Source: Heliopora coerulea (taxonomy: Eukaryota > Cnidaria > Anthozoa > Scleralcyonacea > Helioporidae). From it: a DNA stretch of 64,000 nucleotides. Below the pieces are notes generated by a model, which saw nothing but the letters and a program-made list of their open reading frames with translations, searched no databases and was not told the DNA's origin. Position 1 is the stretch's first letter, and every line of letters starts with the position of its first letter. Of the stretch, positions 11,460 through 26,020 are shown piece by piece. A program made the position numbers and the translations under genes. The stretch spans positions 62,001 to 126,000 of the forward strand of contig JASJOG010000078.1 in NCBI GenBank assembly GCA_030142905.1, written 5' to 3'.

Positions 11460-14400
11460 CTATCCAAATACTTCTAAATAGTTCTCCTCCACCCAAACAT
11501 CATGAAACAAATCGATTTTCGTCGATTTGACGATTTGCTGTGAAAATTTCTCCAACTCGTCAAAAACGCTTTATCTCGTCGGGATAAGACGATTACTAAA
11601 ACGAACTGTAAAACAGTTGTGGCTTAAGTTTGTTGCATTGGGCAATTGTTTCCCAAAACTCGTCAATCGGTTTAAAATGGTCTCTTCGGGTCAGAGAAGA
11701 GAATAAAAGCATTAGTTGATTGATTCGAGAAGTACTTGCGAAAATATGGCAATGTTTTAAAATTGAACAATTAAGCCTTTTATACGCCTAAAAGCCAGGA
11801 TATGGTTAGATTTTGTTTAACACCAAATAGTTGTAAGAAACTTTCCAAATATTTCTAAATTGTTATCCTCCAACCAAACTTCATTAAACAAACCAATTTT
11901 CGTCGATTCGACGATTTGCTGTGAAAATTTCTCGAACTTTTCTTCGAAAACGCTTTATCTCGTCGAGATAAGACGATTAGTGAAACGAACATTGAAACAG
12001 TTGTGGCTTAATTTAGTTGCATTCGTCGAATGTGTGCCAAAACTCGTAAATCGGTTTAAATCGGTCCTTTCGGGTTAGAGAGTAGAATAAAGCATTACTT
12101 GATTGATTCGAGAAGAACTTGCGAAAATATGGTAATGTTTAAAAATTGGACAATTAAGCCTTATATACGCCTAAAAGCCAGAAGTATGCCTAGAATTGGT
12201 TAAACACCAAATAGGTGTAGGAAACTTTCCAAATACTTCTAAATTGTTCTCCTCCACCCAAATATCATGAACCAAATTGATTTTCGCCGATTTGACAATT
12301 TGCTGTGAAAATTTCTCCAACTCGTCAAAAACGCTTTATCTCGTTAAAATAATACGATTACTAAAAGGAACTGTGAAACAGTTGTGGCTTAAGTTTGTTG
12401 CATTGGTCGAATGCTTCCCAAAACTCGTCAATCGGTTTAAAATGATCTTTTCGGGTGAGAGAAGAGAATAAATGCATTAGTTGATTAATTCGAGAAGTAC
12501 TTGCGAAAATATGGCTATGTTTAAAAATTGGACAATTAAGCCTTATATACGCATAAAAGCCAGAATATGGTAAGATTTAGTTAAACACCAAATAGTTGTA
12601 GGAAACTTTCCAAATACTTCTAAATTTTTCTCCTCCACCCAAACATCATGAAACAAATCGATTTTCGTCGATTTGACGATTTGCTGTAAAAATTTCTCCA
12701 ACTCGTCAAAAACGCTTTATCTCGTCGTGATAAGACGATTACTAAAACGAACTGTGAAACAGTTGTGGCTTAAGTTTGTTGCATTGGTCGAATGCTTCCC
12801 AAAACTTGTCAAAATGTTTAAAATGATCTTTTCGGCTCAGAGAAGAAAATAAAAGCATTAGTTGATTGATTTCAGAAGTACTTCCGAAATTATGGCAATG
12901 TTTAAAAATTGGACAATTAAGCCTTATATATGCATAAAAGCAAGAATATGGTAAGGTTTAGTTAAACACCAAATAGTTGTAGGAAACTTTCCAAATACTT
13001 CTAAATTGTTCTCCTCCACCCAAACATCATGAAACAAATCGATTTTCGTCGATTTGACGATTAGCTGTAAAAATTTCTCCAAATCGTCAAAAACGCTTTA
13101 TCTCGTCGAGATAAGACGATTACTAATGCGAACTGTGAAACAGTTGTGGCTTAAGTTAGTTGCATTGGTCGAATATTTGCCAAAACTCGTCAATCGGTTT
13201 TAAATGATCTTTTCGGGTCAGATAAGAAAATAAAAGCATTAGTTGATTGATTCGAGAAGTACTTGCGAAAATATGGCAATGTTTAAAAATTGGACAATTA
13301 AGCCTTATATACGCCTAAAAGCCAGAAGTATGCCTAGAATTGGTTAAACACATAATTGGTGTTGGAAACTTTCGAAATACTTCTAAATTGTTCTCCTACA
13401 CCGGAACCTCATGTAACAAAAATTTATTTTCGCCGATTCGACGACTTGCTGTGAAAATTTCTTGAACTTTTCTTCGAAAACGCTTCATCTCGTCGAGATA
13501 AGACGATTAGTGAAACGAACAGTGAAACAGTTGTGGCTTAAGTTAGTTGCATTGGTCGAATGTTTACAAAAACTCTTCAATCGGTTTAAATTGATCCTCT
13601 CGGGTCAGTGAAGAGAATAAAAGCATTAGTTGATTGATTCGAGAAATACTTGCGAAAATATGGCAATGTTTAAAAATAGGACAATTAAGCCTTACATACG
13701 CCTAAAAACCAGAAGTATGCCTAGAATTGGTGAAACACCAAATAGTTGTAGGAAACTTTCCAAATACTTCTAAATTGTTCTCCTCCACCCAAATGTCATG
13801 AAACAAATCGATTTTCGTCGATTTGACAATTTGCTGTTAAAATTTCTCCAACTCGTCAAAAACGCTTTATCTCGTCGGGATAAGACGATTACTAAAACGA
13901 ACTGTAAAACAGTTGTGGCTTAAGTTTGTTGCATTGGGCAATTGTTTCCCAAAACTCGTCAATCGGTTTAAAATGGTCTCTTCGGGTCAGAGAAGAGAAT
14001 AAAAGCATTAGTTGATTGATTCGAGAAGTACTTGCGAAAATATGGCAATGTTTTAAAATTGAACAATTAAGCCTTTTATACGCCTAAAAGCCAGGAAATG
14101 GTTAGATTTTGTTTAACACCAAATAGTTGTAAGAAACTTTCCAAATATTTCTAAATTGTTATCCTCCAACCAAACTTCATTAAACAAACCAATTTTCGTC
14201 GATTCGACGACTTGCTGTGAAAATTTCTCGAACTTTTCTTCGAAAACGCTTTATCTCGTCGAGATAAGACGATTAGTGAAACGAACATTGAAACAGTTGT
14301 GGCGTAATTTAGTTGCATTCGTCGAATGTGTGCCAAAACTCGTAAATCGGTTTAAATCGGTCCTTTCGGGTCAGAGAGGAGAATAAAGCATTACTTGATT

Positions 14401-14770
14401 GATTCGAGAAGAACTTGCGAAAATATGGTAATGTTTAAAAATTGGACAATTAAGCCTTATATACGCCTAAAAGCCAGAAGTATGCCTAGAATTGGTTAAA
14501 CACCAAATAGGTGTAGGAAACTTTCCAAATACTTCTAAATTGTTCTCCTCCACCCAAATATCATGAACCAAATTGATTTTCGTCGATTTGACGATTTGCT
14601 GTGAAAATTTCTCCAACTCGTCAAAAACGCTTTATCTCGTTGAAATAAGACGATTACTAAAACGAACTGTGAAACAGTTGTGGCTTAAGTTTGTTGCATT
14701 GGTCGAATGTTTCCCAAAACTCGTCAATCGGTTTAAAATGATCTTTTCGGGTCAGAGAAGAGAATAAAAG
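11460..14770. repeat. Repeated two-to-three-monomer segment at 2,296-bp spacing
   Basis: The string of a 'gggcaattgtttccc' monomer, a type-B' monomer and a 'cccaaatatcatgaacc' monomer occurs at about 11.58-12.47 kb and again at 13.88-14.77 kb (11,860/14,156; 12,277/14,573; offset 2,296 bp, six monomers). The stretch between them is different: 'cgtcgtgataag', 'actaatgcg', a type-B unit. Copy 2 of the macro-repeat has the same arrangement at 32.20-33.09 and 34.50-35.39 kb. The local duplication therefore predates the 20.6-kb duplication. Confidence 0.8.
14132..14515 (+). repeat. Representative type-B' monomer (384 bp)
   Basis: This unit combines the long form 'aacttttcttcgaaaacg' with its own marks: 'aagaaactttccaaatattt', 'ccaaccaaacttcattaaac', 'gcattcgtcgaatgtgtgcc', 'aaatcggtcctttc' and 'ataaagcattacttg', the last lacking one A relative to type A. 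The same unit recurs at about 772-1156, 11.84-12.22, 32.46-32.84 and 34.75-35.14 kb. Each is preceded by a monomer with the tail 'ttttaaaattgaac' and 'gccagg'. It is therefore a reliable marker for aligning the macro-repeat copies. Confidence 0.85.
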
Positions 14771-17700
14771 CATTAGTTGATTGATTCGAGAAGTACTTGC
14801 AAAAATATGGCAATGTTTAAAAATTGGACAATTAAGTTTTATATACGCCTAAAAGCCAGAAATATACCTAGAATTGGTTAAACACCAAAAAGGTGTAAGA
14901 AATTTCCAAATACTTCTAAATTGTTCTCCTCCAACCAAACATCATAAAAGAAATCGATTTTCGTCGATTTGACGATATGCTGTGAAAATTTCTCCACCTC
15001 TTCAAAAACGCTTTATCTCGTCGAGATAAGACGATTAATGAAACTAACTGTGAAACAGTTGTGGATTAAGTTTGTTGCATTGGTCGAATATTTGCCAAAA
15101 CCCGTCAATCGGTTTAAAATGATCTTTTCGGGACAGAGAAGAGAATAAAAGCATTAGTTGATTAATTCGAGAAGTACTTGCGAAAATATGTCTATGTTTA
15201 CAAATTGGACAATTAAACCTTATATACGCATAAAAGCCAGAATATAGTAAAATTTAGTTAAACACCAAATAGTCGTAGGAAACTTTCCAAATACTTTTAA
15301 ATTGTTCTCCTCCACCCAAATGTCATGAAATAAATCGATTTTCGTCGATTTGACGATTTGCTGTGAAAATTTCTCCAACTCTTCAAAAACGCTTAATCTC
15401 GTCGAGATAAGACGATTAATGAAACGAACTGTGAAACAGTTGTGGCTTAAGTTTGTTGCATTGGTCGAATATTTGCCAAAACTCGTCAATCGGTTTAAAA
15501 TGATCCTTTCGGGACAGAGAAGAGAATAAAAGCATTAGTTGATTAGTTCGAGAAGTACTTGCGAAAATATGGCTATGTTTACAAATTGGACAATTAAACC
15601 TTATATACGCCTAAAAGCCAGAATATAGAAAGATTTAGTTAAACACCAAATAGTTGTAGGAAACTTTCCAAATACTTCTAAATTGTTCTCCTCCACCCAA
15701 ACATCATAAAACAAATCGATTTTCGTCGATTTGACGATTTGCTGTGAAAATTTCTCCAACTCTTCAAAAACGCTTTATCTTATCGAGATAAGACGATTAA
15801 TGAAACGAACTGTGAAACAGTTGTGGCTTAAGTTTGTTGCATTGGTCGAATATTTTCCATAACTCGTCAATCGGTTTAAAATGATCCTTTCGGGACAGAG
15901 AAGAAAATAAAAGCATTAGTTGATTAATTCGAGAAGTACTTGCGAAAATATGGCTATGTTTACAAATTGGACAATTAAACTTCATATACGCCTAAAAGCC
16001 AGAATATGGTTAGATATGTTTGAACACTAAATAGGTATAGGAAACTTTCCAAATACTTCTAAATTGTTCTCCTCCACCCAAACATACGGAAACAAATCGA
16101 TTTTCGTCGATTTGACGATTTGCTGTGAAAATTTCTCCAACTCATCAAAAACGCTTTATCTCGTCGAAATAAGACGATTACTAAAACGAACTGAGAAACA
16201 GTTGTGGCTTAAGTTTGTTTTATTGGTCGAATATTTGCAAAAACTCGTCAATCGGTTTAAATTGATCCTTTCGCGTCAGAGAAGAGAATAAAAGCATTAG
16301 TTGATTGATTCGAGAAGTACTTGCGAAAATATTGCAATGTTTAAAATATAGACAATTAAACCGTATATACGCATAAAAGCCAGAATATGGTAAAATTTAG
16401 TTAAACACCAAATAGTTGTAGGAAACTTTCCAAATACTTCTAAATTGGTCTCCTCCACCCAAACATCATGAAACAAATCGATTTTCGTCGATTTGACGAT
16501 TTGCTGTAAAAATTTCTCCAACTCGTCAAAAACGCTTTATCTCGTCGAAATAAGACGATTACTAAAACGAACTATGAAACAGTTGTGGCTTAAATTTGTT
16601 GCATTGGTCGAATGTTTCCCAAAACTCGTCAATCTGTTTAAAATGATCTTTACGGGTTAGAGAAGAGAATAAAAGCATTAGTTGATTGATTCGAGAAGTA
16701 TTTGCAAAAATATGGTAATGTTTAAAAATTGGACAATTAAGTCTTATATACGCCTAAAAGCCAGAAGTATGCTTAGAATAGGTTAAACACCAAATAGGTG
16801 TAGGAAACTTTCCAAATACTTCTAATTTGTTCTCCTCCTCCCAAACATCATAAAACAAATCGATTTTCGTCGATTTGACGATTTGCTGTAAAAATTTCTC
16901 CAACTCTTCAAAAACGCTTTATCTTGTTGAGATAAGAAGATTAATGAAACGAACTGTGAAACAGTTGTGGCTTAAGTTTGTTGCATTGGTCGAATATTTG
17001 CCAAAACTCGTAAATCGGTTTAAAATGATCTTTTCGGTAGAGAGAAGAGAATAAAAGCATTAGTTGATTAATTCGAGAAGTACTTGCGAAAATATGGCTA
17101 TTTTAAAAATTGGACAATTAAGCCTTATATACGCATAAAAGCCAGAATATGGTAAGATTTAGTTAAACACCAAATAGTTGTAGGAAACTTTCCAAATACT
17201 TCTAAATTGTTCTCCTCCACCCAAACATCATGAAACAAATCGATTTTCGTCGATTTGACGATTTGCTGTAAAAATTTCTTCAACTCGTCAAAAACGCTTC
17301 ATTTCGTCGGGATAAGACGATGATTAAAACGAACTGTGAAACAGTTGTGGCTTAAGTTTGTTGCATTGGTCGAAGGTTTCCCAAAACTCGTCAATCGGTT
17401 TAAAATGATCTATTCGGGTCAGAGAAGAGAATAAAAGCATTAGTTGATTGATTCGAGTAGTACTAGCGAAAATATGGAAATGTTTAAAAATTGTACAATT
17501 AAACCTTACATACGCATAAAAGCCAGAATATGGTAAGATTTAGTTAAACACCAAATAATTGTATGAAACTTTCCCAATACTTCTAAATTGTTCTCCTCCA
17601 CCCAAACATCATGAAACAAATCGATTTTCGTCGATTTGACGATTTGTTGTAAAAATTTCTCCAACTCGTCAAAAACGCTTTATCTCGTCGTGATAAGACG

Positions 17701-20700
17701 ATTACTAAAACGAACTGTGAAACAGTTGTAGTTTAAGTTTGTTGCATTGGTCGAATGTTTCCCAAAACTCGTCAATCGGTTTAAAATGATCTTTTCGGGT
17801 CAGAGAAGAGAATAAAAGCATTAGTTGATTGATTCGAGAAGTACTTGCGAAAATATGGCAATGTTTAAAAATTCGACAATTAAGCCTTATATACGCCTAA
17901 AAGCCAGAAGTATGCCTAGAATTGGTTAAACACCAAATAGGTGTAGGAAACTTTAGAAATATTTCTAAATTGTTCTCCTCCACCGAAACCTCATGTAACA
18001 AAAATTTATTTTCGCCGTTTCGACGACTTGCTGTGAAAATGTCTTGAACTTTTCTACGAAAACGCTTCATCTCGTCGAGATAAGACGATTAGTGAAACGA
18101 ACAGTGATACAGTTGTGGCTTAAGTTAGTTGCATTGGTCGAATGTTTGCAAAAACTCGTCAATCGGTTTAAATTGATCCTCTCGGGTCAGTGAAGAGAAT
18201 AAAAGCATTAGTTGATTGATTCGAGAAGTACTTGCGAAAATATGGCAATGTTTAAAAATTGGACAATTAAGCCTTATATACGCCTAAAAACCAGAAGTAT
18301 GCCTAGAATTGGTGAAACACCAAATAGTTGTAGGAAACTTTCCAAATACTTCTAAATTGTTCTCCTCCACCCAAACATCATGAAACAAATCGATTTTCGT
18401 CGATTTGACGATTTGCTGTAAAAATTTCTCCAACTCGTCAAAAACGCTTCTTCTCGTCGGGATAAGACGATTATTAAAACGAACTGTGAAACAGTTGTGG
18501 CTTAAGTTTGTTGCATTGGAAGATTATTTGCCAAAACTCGTCAATAGGTTTAAAATGATCTTTTCGGAACAGAGAAGAGAATAAAAGCATTAGTTGATTG
18601 ATTCGAGAAGTACTTGCGAAAATATGGCTATGTTTTAAAATTGGACAATTAAGCCTTATATACGCATAAAAGCCAGAATATGGTAAGATTTAGTTAAACA
18701 CGAAATAGTTGTAGGAAACTTTCCAAATACTCCTAAATAGTTCTCCTCCACATAAACATCATGAAACAAATCGATTTTCGTCGATTTGACGATTTGCTAT
18801 GAAAATTTCTCCAACTCGTTGAAAACGCTTTATCTCGTCGGGATAAGACGATTACTAAAACGAAACTCAAACAGTTGTGGCTTAAGTTTGTTGCATTGGT
18901 CGAATGTTTCCCAAAATTCGTCAATCGGTTTAAAATGATCTTTTCGGGTCAGAGAAGAGAATAAAATCATTAGTTGATTGATTCGAGAAGTACTTGCGAA
19001 AATATGGCAATGTTTAAAAATTGGACAATTAAGCCTTATATACGCATAAAAGCCAGAATATGGTAAGATTTAGTTAAACACCAAATAGTTGTTGGAAACT
19101 TTCCAAATACTTCTAAATTTTTCTTCTCCACCCAAACATCATGAAACAAATCGATTTTCGTCGATTTGACGATTTGCTGTGAAAATTTCTCCAACTCGTC
19201 AAAAACGCTTTATCTCGTCGAAATAAGACGATTACTAAAACGAACTGTGAAACAGTTGTGGCTTAAGTTTGTTGCATTGGTCGAATGTTTCCCAAAACTC
19301 GTCAATCGGGATAAAATCATCTCTTAGGGTTAGAGAAGAGAATAAAAGGATCAGTTGATTGATTCGAGAAGTACTTGCGAAAATATGGCTATGTTTAAAA
19401 ATTGGACAATTAAACCTTATATACGCATAAAAGGCAGAATATGTTAAGTTTAATTAAACAGCAAATAGTTGTAGGAAACTTTCCCAATACTTCTAAATTG
19501 TTCTCCTTCACCCAAACATCATGAAACAATTCGATTATCGTCGATTTGACGATTTCCTTTAAAAATTTATCCAACTCGTCAAAAACCCTTTATCTCCTCG
19601 AAATAAGACGATTACTAAAACGAACTGTGAAACAGTTGTGGCTTAAGTTTGTTGCATTGGTCGAATGTTTCCCAAAACTCGTCAATCGGTTTAAAATGAT
19701 CTTTTCGGGACAGAGAAGAGAATAAAAACATTAGTAGATTGATTCGAGAAGTACTTGCGAAAATATTGCAATGTTTAAAATATGGACAATTAAACCTTAT
19801 ATACGCATAAAAGCCAGAATATGGTAAAATTTAGTTAAACACCAAATAGTTGTAGGAAACTTTCCAAATACTTCTAAATTGTTCTCCGCCACCCAAACAT
19901 CATGAAACAAATCGATTTTCGTCGATTTGACGATTTGCAGTTAAAATTTCTCCAACTCGTCAAAAACGCTTTATCTCTTCGGGATAAGAAGATTAATGAA
20001 ACGAACTGTGAAACAGTTGTGGCTTAAGTTTGTTGCATTGGTCGAATATTTGCAAAAACTCGTCAATCGGTTTAAAATGATCTTTTCGGACCAGAGAAGA
20101 GAATAAAAGCATTAGTTGATTAATTCGAGAAGTACTTGCGAAAATATGGCTATGTTTAAAAATTGGACAATTAAGCCTTATATACGCATAAAAGCCAGAA
20201 TATGGTAAGATTTAGTTAAACACCAAATAGTTGTAGGAAACTTTCCAAATACTTCTAAATTGTTCTCCTCCACCCAAACATAATGAAACAAATCGATTTT
20301 CCTCGATTTGACGATTTGCTGTAAAAATTTCTCCAACTCGTCAAAAACGCTTTATCTCGTCGTGATAAGACGATTACTAAAACGAACTGTGAAACAGTTG
20401 TGGCTTAAGTTTGTTGCATTGGTCGAATGCTTCCCAAAACTCGTCAAAATGTTTAAAATGATCTTTTCGGCTCAGAGAAGAAAATAAAAGCATTAGTTGA
20501 TTGATTTCAGAAGTACTTCCGAAATTATGGCAATGTTTAAAAATTGGACAATTTAGCCTTATATACGCATAAAAGCAAGAATATGGTAAGGTTTAGTTAA
20601 ACACCAAATAGTTGTAGGAAACTTTCCAAATACTTCTAAATTGTTCTCCTCCACCCAAACATCATGAAACAAATCGATTTTCGTCGATTTGACGATTTGC

Positions 20701-23700
20701 TGTAAAAATTTCTCCAAATCGTCAAAAACGCTTTATCTCGTCGGGATAAGACGATTACTAATGCGAACTGTGAAACAGTTGTGGCTTAAGTTAGTTGCAT
20801 TGGTCGAATATTTGCCAAAAACTCGTCAATCGGTTTAAAATGATCTTTTCGGGTCAGATAAGAAAATAAAAGCATTAGTTGATTGATTCGCGAAGTACTT
20901 GCGAAAATATGGCAATGTTTAAAAATTGGACAATTAAGCCTTATATACGCCTAAAAGCCAGAAGTATGCCTAGAATTGGTTAAACACATAATTGGTGTAG
21001 GAAACTTTCGAAATACTTCTAAATTGTTCTCCTACACCGGAACCTCATGTATCAAAAATTTATTTTCGCCGATTCGACGACTTGCTGTGAAAATTTCTTG
21101 AACTTTTCTTCGAAAACGCTTCATCTCGTCGAGATAAGACGATTAGTGAAACGAACAGTGAAACAGTTGTGGCTTAAGTTAGTTCCATTGGTCGAATGTT
21201 TGCAAAAACTCTTCAATTGGTTTAAATTGATCCTCTCGGGTCAGTGAAGAGAATAAAAGCATTAGTTGATTGATTCGTGAAATACTTGCGAAAATATGGC
21301 AATGTTTAAAAATTGGACAATTAAGCTTTATATACGCATAAAAGCCAGAATATGGTAAGATTTAGTTAAACACCAAATAGTTGTAGGAAACTTTCCAAAT
21401 ACTTCTAAATTGTTCTCCTCCACCCAAACATCATGAAACAAATCGATTTACGTCGATTTGACGATTTGCTGTGAAAATTTCTCCAACTCGTCAAAAACGC
21501 TTTATCTCGTCGGAATAAGACGATTACTAAAACGAACTGTAAAACAGTTGTGGCTTAAGTTTGTTGCATTGGGCAATTGTTTCCCAAAACTCGTCAATCG
21601 GTTTAAAATGGTCTCTTCGGGTCAGAGAAGAGAATAAAAGCATTAGTTGATTGATTCGAGAAGTACTTGCGAAAATATAGCTATGTTTAAAAATTGGACA
21701 ATTAAACCTTATATATGCCTAAAAGCCAGAATATGGTAAGATTTAGTTAAACACCAAATAGTTGTAGGAAACTTTCCAAATACTTCTAAATTGTTCTCCT
21801 CCACCCAAACATCATGAAACAAATCGATTTTCGTCGATTTGACGATTTGCTGTAAAAATTTCTCCAACTCGTCAAAAACGCTTCATCTCGTCTGGATAAG
21901 ACGATTATTAAAACGAACTGTGAAACAGTTGTGGCTTAAGTTTGTTGCATTGGTGGAATGTTTCCCAAAACTCGTCAATCGGTTTAAAATGATCTTTTCG
22001 GGTCAGAGAAGAAAATAAAAGCATTAGTTGATTGATTCGAGAAGTACTTGCGAAAATATGGCAATGTTTAAAAATTGGACAATTAAACCTTACATACGCA
22101 TAAAAGCCAGAATATGGTAAGATTTAGTTAAACACCAAATAGTCGTAGGAAACTTTCCAAATACTTCTAAATTGTTCTCCTCCACCCAAACATCATGAAA
22201 AAAATTGATTTTCGTCGATTTGACGATTTGCTGTAAAAATTTCTCCAACTCGTCAAAAACGCTTTATCTCGTCGGGATAAGACGATTACTAAAACGAACT
22301 GTGAAACAGTTGTGGCTTAAGTTTGTTGCATTGGTCGAATGTTTCCCAAAACTCGTCAATCGGTTTAAAATGATCTTTTCGGCTCAGAGAAGAAAATAAA
22401 AGCATTAGTTGATTGATTCGAGAAGTACTTGCGAAAATATGGCAATGTTTAAAAATTGGACAATTAAGACTTATATACGCCTAAAAGCCAGAATATGGTA
22501 AGATTTAGTTAAACACCAAATAGGTGTAGGAAACTTTCCAAATACTTCTAAATTGTTCTCATCCACCCAAATGTCATGAAACAAATCGAATTTCGTCGAT
22601 TTGACGATTTGCTGTGAAAATTTCTCCAACTCGTCAAAAACGCTTTATCTCGTCGAAACAAGACGATTACTAAAACGAACTGTGAAACAGTTGTGGCTTA
22701 AGTTAGTTGCATTGGTCGAATATTTGCAAAAACTCATCAATCGGTTTAAATTGATCCTTTCGCGTCAGAGAAGAGAAAAAAAGCATTAGTTGATTGATTC
22801 GAGAAGTACTTGCGAAAATATGGCAATGTTTAAAAATTGGACAATTAAGCCTTATATACGCATAAAAGCCAGAATATGGTTAGATTTAGTTAAACACCAA
22901 ATAGTTGTAGGAAACTTTCCAAATACTTTTAAATTGTTCTCCTCCACCCAAACATCATGAAACAAATCGATTTTCGTCGATTTGACTATTTGCTGTAAAA
23001 ATTTCTACAACTCGTCAAAAACGCTTCTTCTCGTCGAGATAAGACGATTATTAAAACGAACTGTGAAACAGTTGTGGCTTAAGTTTGTTGCATTGGAAGA
23101 TTATTTGCCAAAACTCGTCAATCGGTTTAAAATGATCTTTTCGGAACAGAGAAGAGAATAAAAGCATTAGTTGATTGATTCGAGAAGTACTTGCGAAAAT
23201 ATGGAAATGTTTAAAAATTGGACAATTAAACCTTATATATGCCTAAAAGCCAGAATATGGTAAGATTTAGTTAAACTCCAAATAGTTGTAGGAAACTTTC
23301 CAAATACTTCTAAATTGTTCTCCTCCACCCAAACATCATGAAACAAATCGATTTTCGTCGATTTGACGATTTGCTGTGAAAATTTCTCCAACTCGTCAAA
23401 AACGCTTTATCTCGTCGGGATAAGACGATTACTAAAACGAAACTCAAACAGTTGTGGTTTAAGTTTGGTCCACTGGTCGAATGTTTCCCAAAACTCGTCA
23501 ATCGGTTTAAAATGATCTTTTCGGCTCAGAGAAGAGAATAAAAGCATTAGTTGATTGATTCGAGAAGTACTTGCGAAAATATGACAATGTTCAAAAATTG
23601 GACAAATAAGCCTTATATACGCATAAAAGCCAGAATATGATAAGATTTAGTTAAACACCAAATAGTTGTAGGAAACTTTCCAAATACTTCTAAATTGTTC

Positions 23701-26020
23701 TCCTCCACCCAAACATCATGAAACAAATCGATTTTCGTCGATTTGACGATTTGCTGTAAAAATTTCTCCAACTCGTCAAAAACGCTTTATCTCGTCGAAA
23801 TAAGACGATTACTAAAACGAACTGTGAAACAGTTGTGGCTTAAGTTTGTTGCATTGGTCGAATGTTTCCCAAAACTCGTCAATCGGTTTAAAATGATCTT
23901 TACGGGTTAGAGAAGAGAATAAAAGCATTAGTTGATTGATTCGAGAAGTACTTGCGAAAATATGGTAATGTTTAAAAATTGGAAAATTAAGTCTTATATA
24001 CGCCTAAAAGCCAGAAGTATGCCTAGAATTGGTTAAACACCAAATAGTTGTAGGAAACTTTCCAAATACTTCTAAATTGTTCTCCTCCTCCACATAAACA
24101 TCATAAAACAAATGGATTTTCGTCGATTTGACTATTTGCTGTAAAAATTTCTCCAACTCGTCAAAAACGCTTTATCTCGTCGGGATAAGACGATTACTAA
24201 AACGAACTGTGAAACAGTTGTGGCTTAAGTTAGTTGCATTGGTCGAATGTTTCCCAAAACTCGTCAATCGGTTTAAAATGATCTTTTCGGGTGAGAGAAG
24301 AGAATAAAAGCATTAGTTGATTAATTCGAGAAGTACTTGCGAAAATATGGCTATGTTTAAAAATTGGACAATTAAGCCTTATATACGCATAAAAGCCAGA
24401 ATATGGTAAGATTTAGTTAAACACCAAATAGTTGTAGGAAACTTTCCAAATACTTCTAAATTGTTCTCCTCCACCCAAACATCATGAAACAAATCGATTT
24501 TCGTCGATTTGACGATTTGCTGTAAAAATTTCTCCAACTCGTCAAAAACGCTTTAACTTTCGTGATAAGACGATTACTAAAACGAACTGTGAAACAGTTG
24601 TGGCTTAAGTTTGTTGCATTTTTCGAATGCTTCCCAAAACTTGTCAAAAAGTTTAAAATGATCTTTTCGGCTCAGAGAAGAAAATAAAAGCATTAGTTGA
24701 TAGATTTCAGAAGTACTTCCGAAATTATGGCAATGTTTAAAAATTGGACAATTAAGCCTTATATACGCATAAAAGCAAGAATATGGTAAGATTTAGTTAA
24801 ACACCAAATAGTTGTAGGAAACTTTCCAAATACTTCTAAATTGTTCTCCTCCACCTAAACATCATGAAACAAATCGATTTTCGTCGATTTGACGATTTGC
24901 TGTAAAAATTTCTCCAAATCGTCAAAAACGCTTTATCTCGTCGGGATAAGACGATTACTAATGCGAACTGTGAAACAGTTGTGGCTTAAGTTAGTTGCAT
25001 TGGTCGAATATTTGCCAAAACTCGTCAATCGGTTTAAAATGATCTTTTCGGGTCAGATAAGAAAATAAAAGCATTAGTTGATTGATTCGAGAAGTACTTG
25101 CGAAAATATGGCAATGTTTAAAAATTGGACAATTAAGCCTTATATACGCCTAAAAGCCAGAAGTATGCCTAGAATTGGTTAAACACATAATTGGTGTAGG
25201 AAACTTTCGAAATACTTCTAAATTGTTCTCCTACACCGGAACCTCATGTAACAAAAATTTATTTTCGCCGATTCGACGACTTGCTGTGAAAATTTCTTGA
25301 ACTTTTCTTCGAAAACGCTTCATCTCGTCGAGATAAGACGATTAGTGAAACGAACAGTGAAACAGTTGTGGCTTAAGTTAGTTGCATTGGTCGAATGTTT
25401 GCAAAAACTCTTCAATCGGTTTAAATTGATCCTCTCGGGTCAGTGAAGAGAATAAAAGCATTAGTTGATTGATTCGAGAAATACTTGCGAAAATATGGCA
25501 ATGTTTAAAAATAGGACAATTAATCCTTATATACGCCTAAAAACCAGAAGTATGCCTAGAATTGGTGAAACACCAAATAGTTGTAGGAAACTTTCCAAAT
25601 ACTTCTAAATTGTTCTCCTCCACCCAAACATCATGAAAGAAATCGATTTTCGTCGTTTTGACGATTTGCTGTGAAAATTTCTCCAAATCGTCAAAAACGC
25701 ATTATCTCGTCGGGATATGACGATTATTAAAACGAACTGTGAAACAGTTGTGGCTTAAGTTTGTTGCATTGGAAGATTATTTGCCAAAACTCGTCAATCG
25801 GTTTAAAATGATCTCTTCGGAACAGAGAAGAGAATAAACGCATTAGTTGATTAATTCGAGAAGTACTTGCGAAAATATGGCTATGTTTAAAAATTGGACA
25901 AATATGCCTTATATACGCATAAAAGCCAGAACATGGTAAGATTTAGTTAAACACCAAATAGTTGTAGGAAACTTTCCAAATACTTCTAAATTGTTCTCCT
26001 GCACCCAAACATCATGAAAC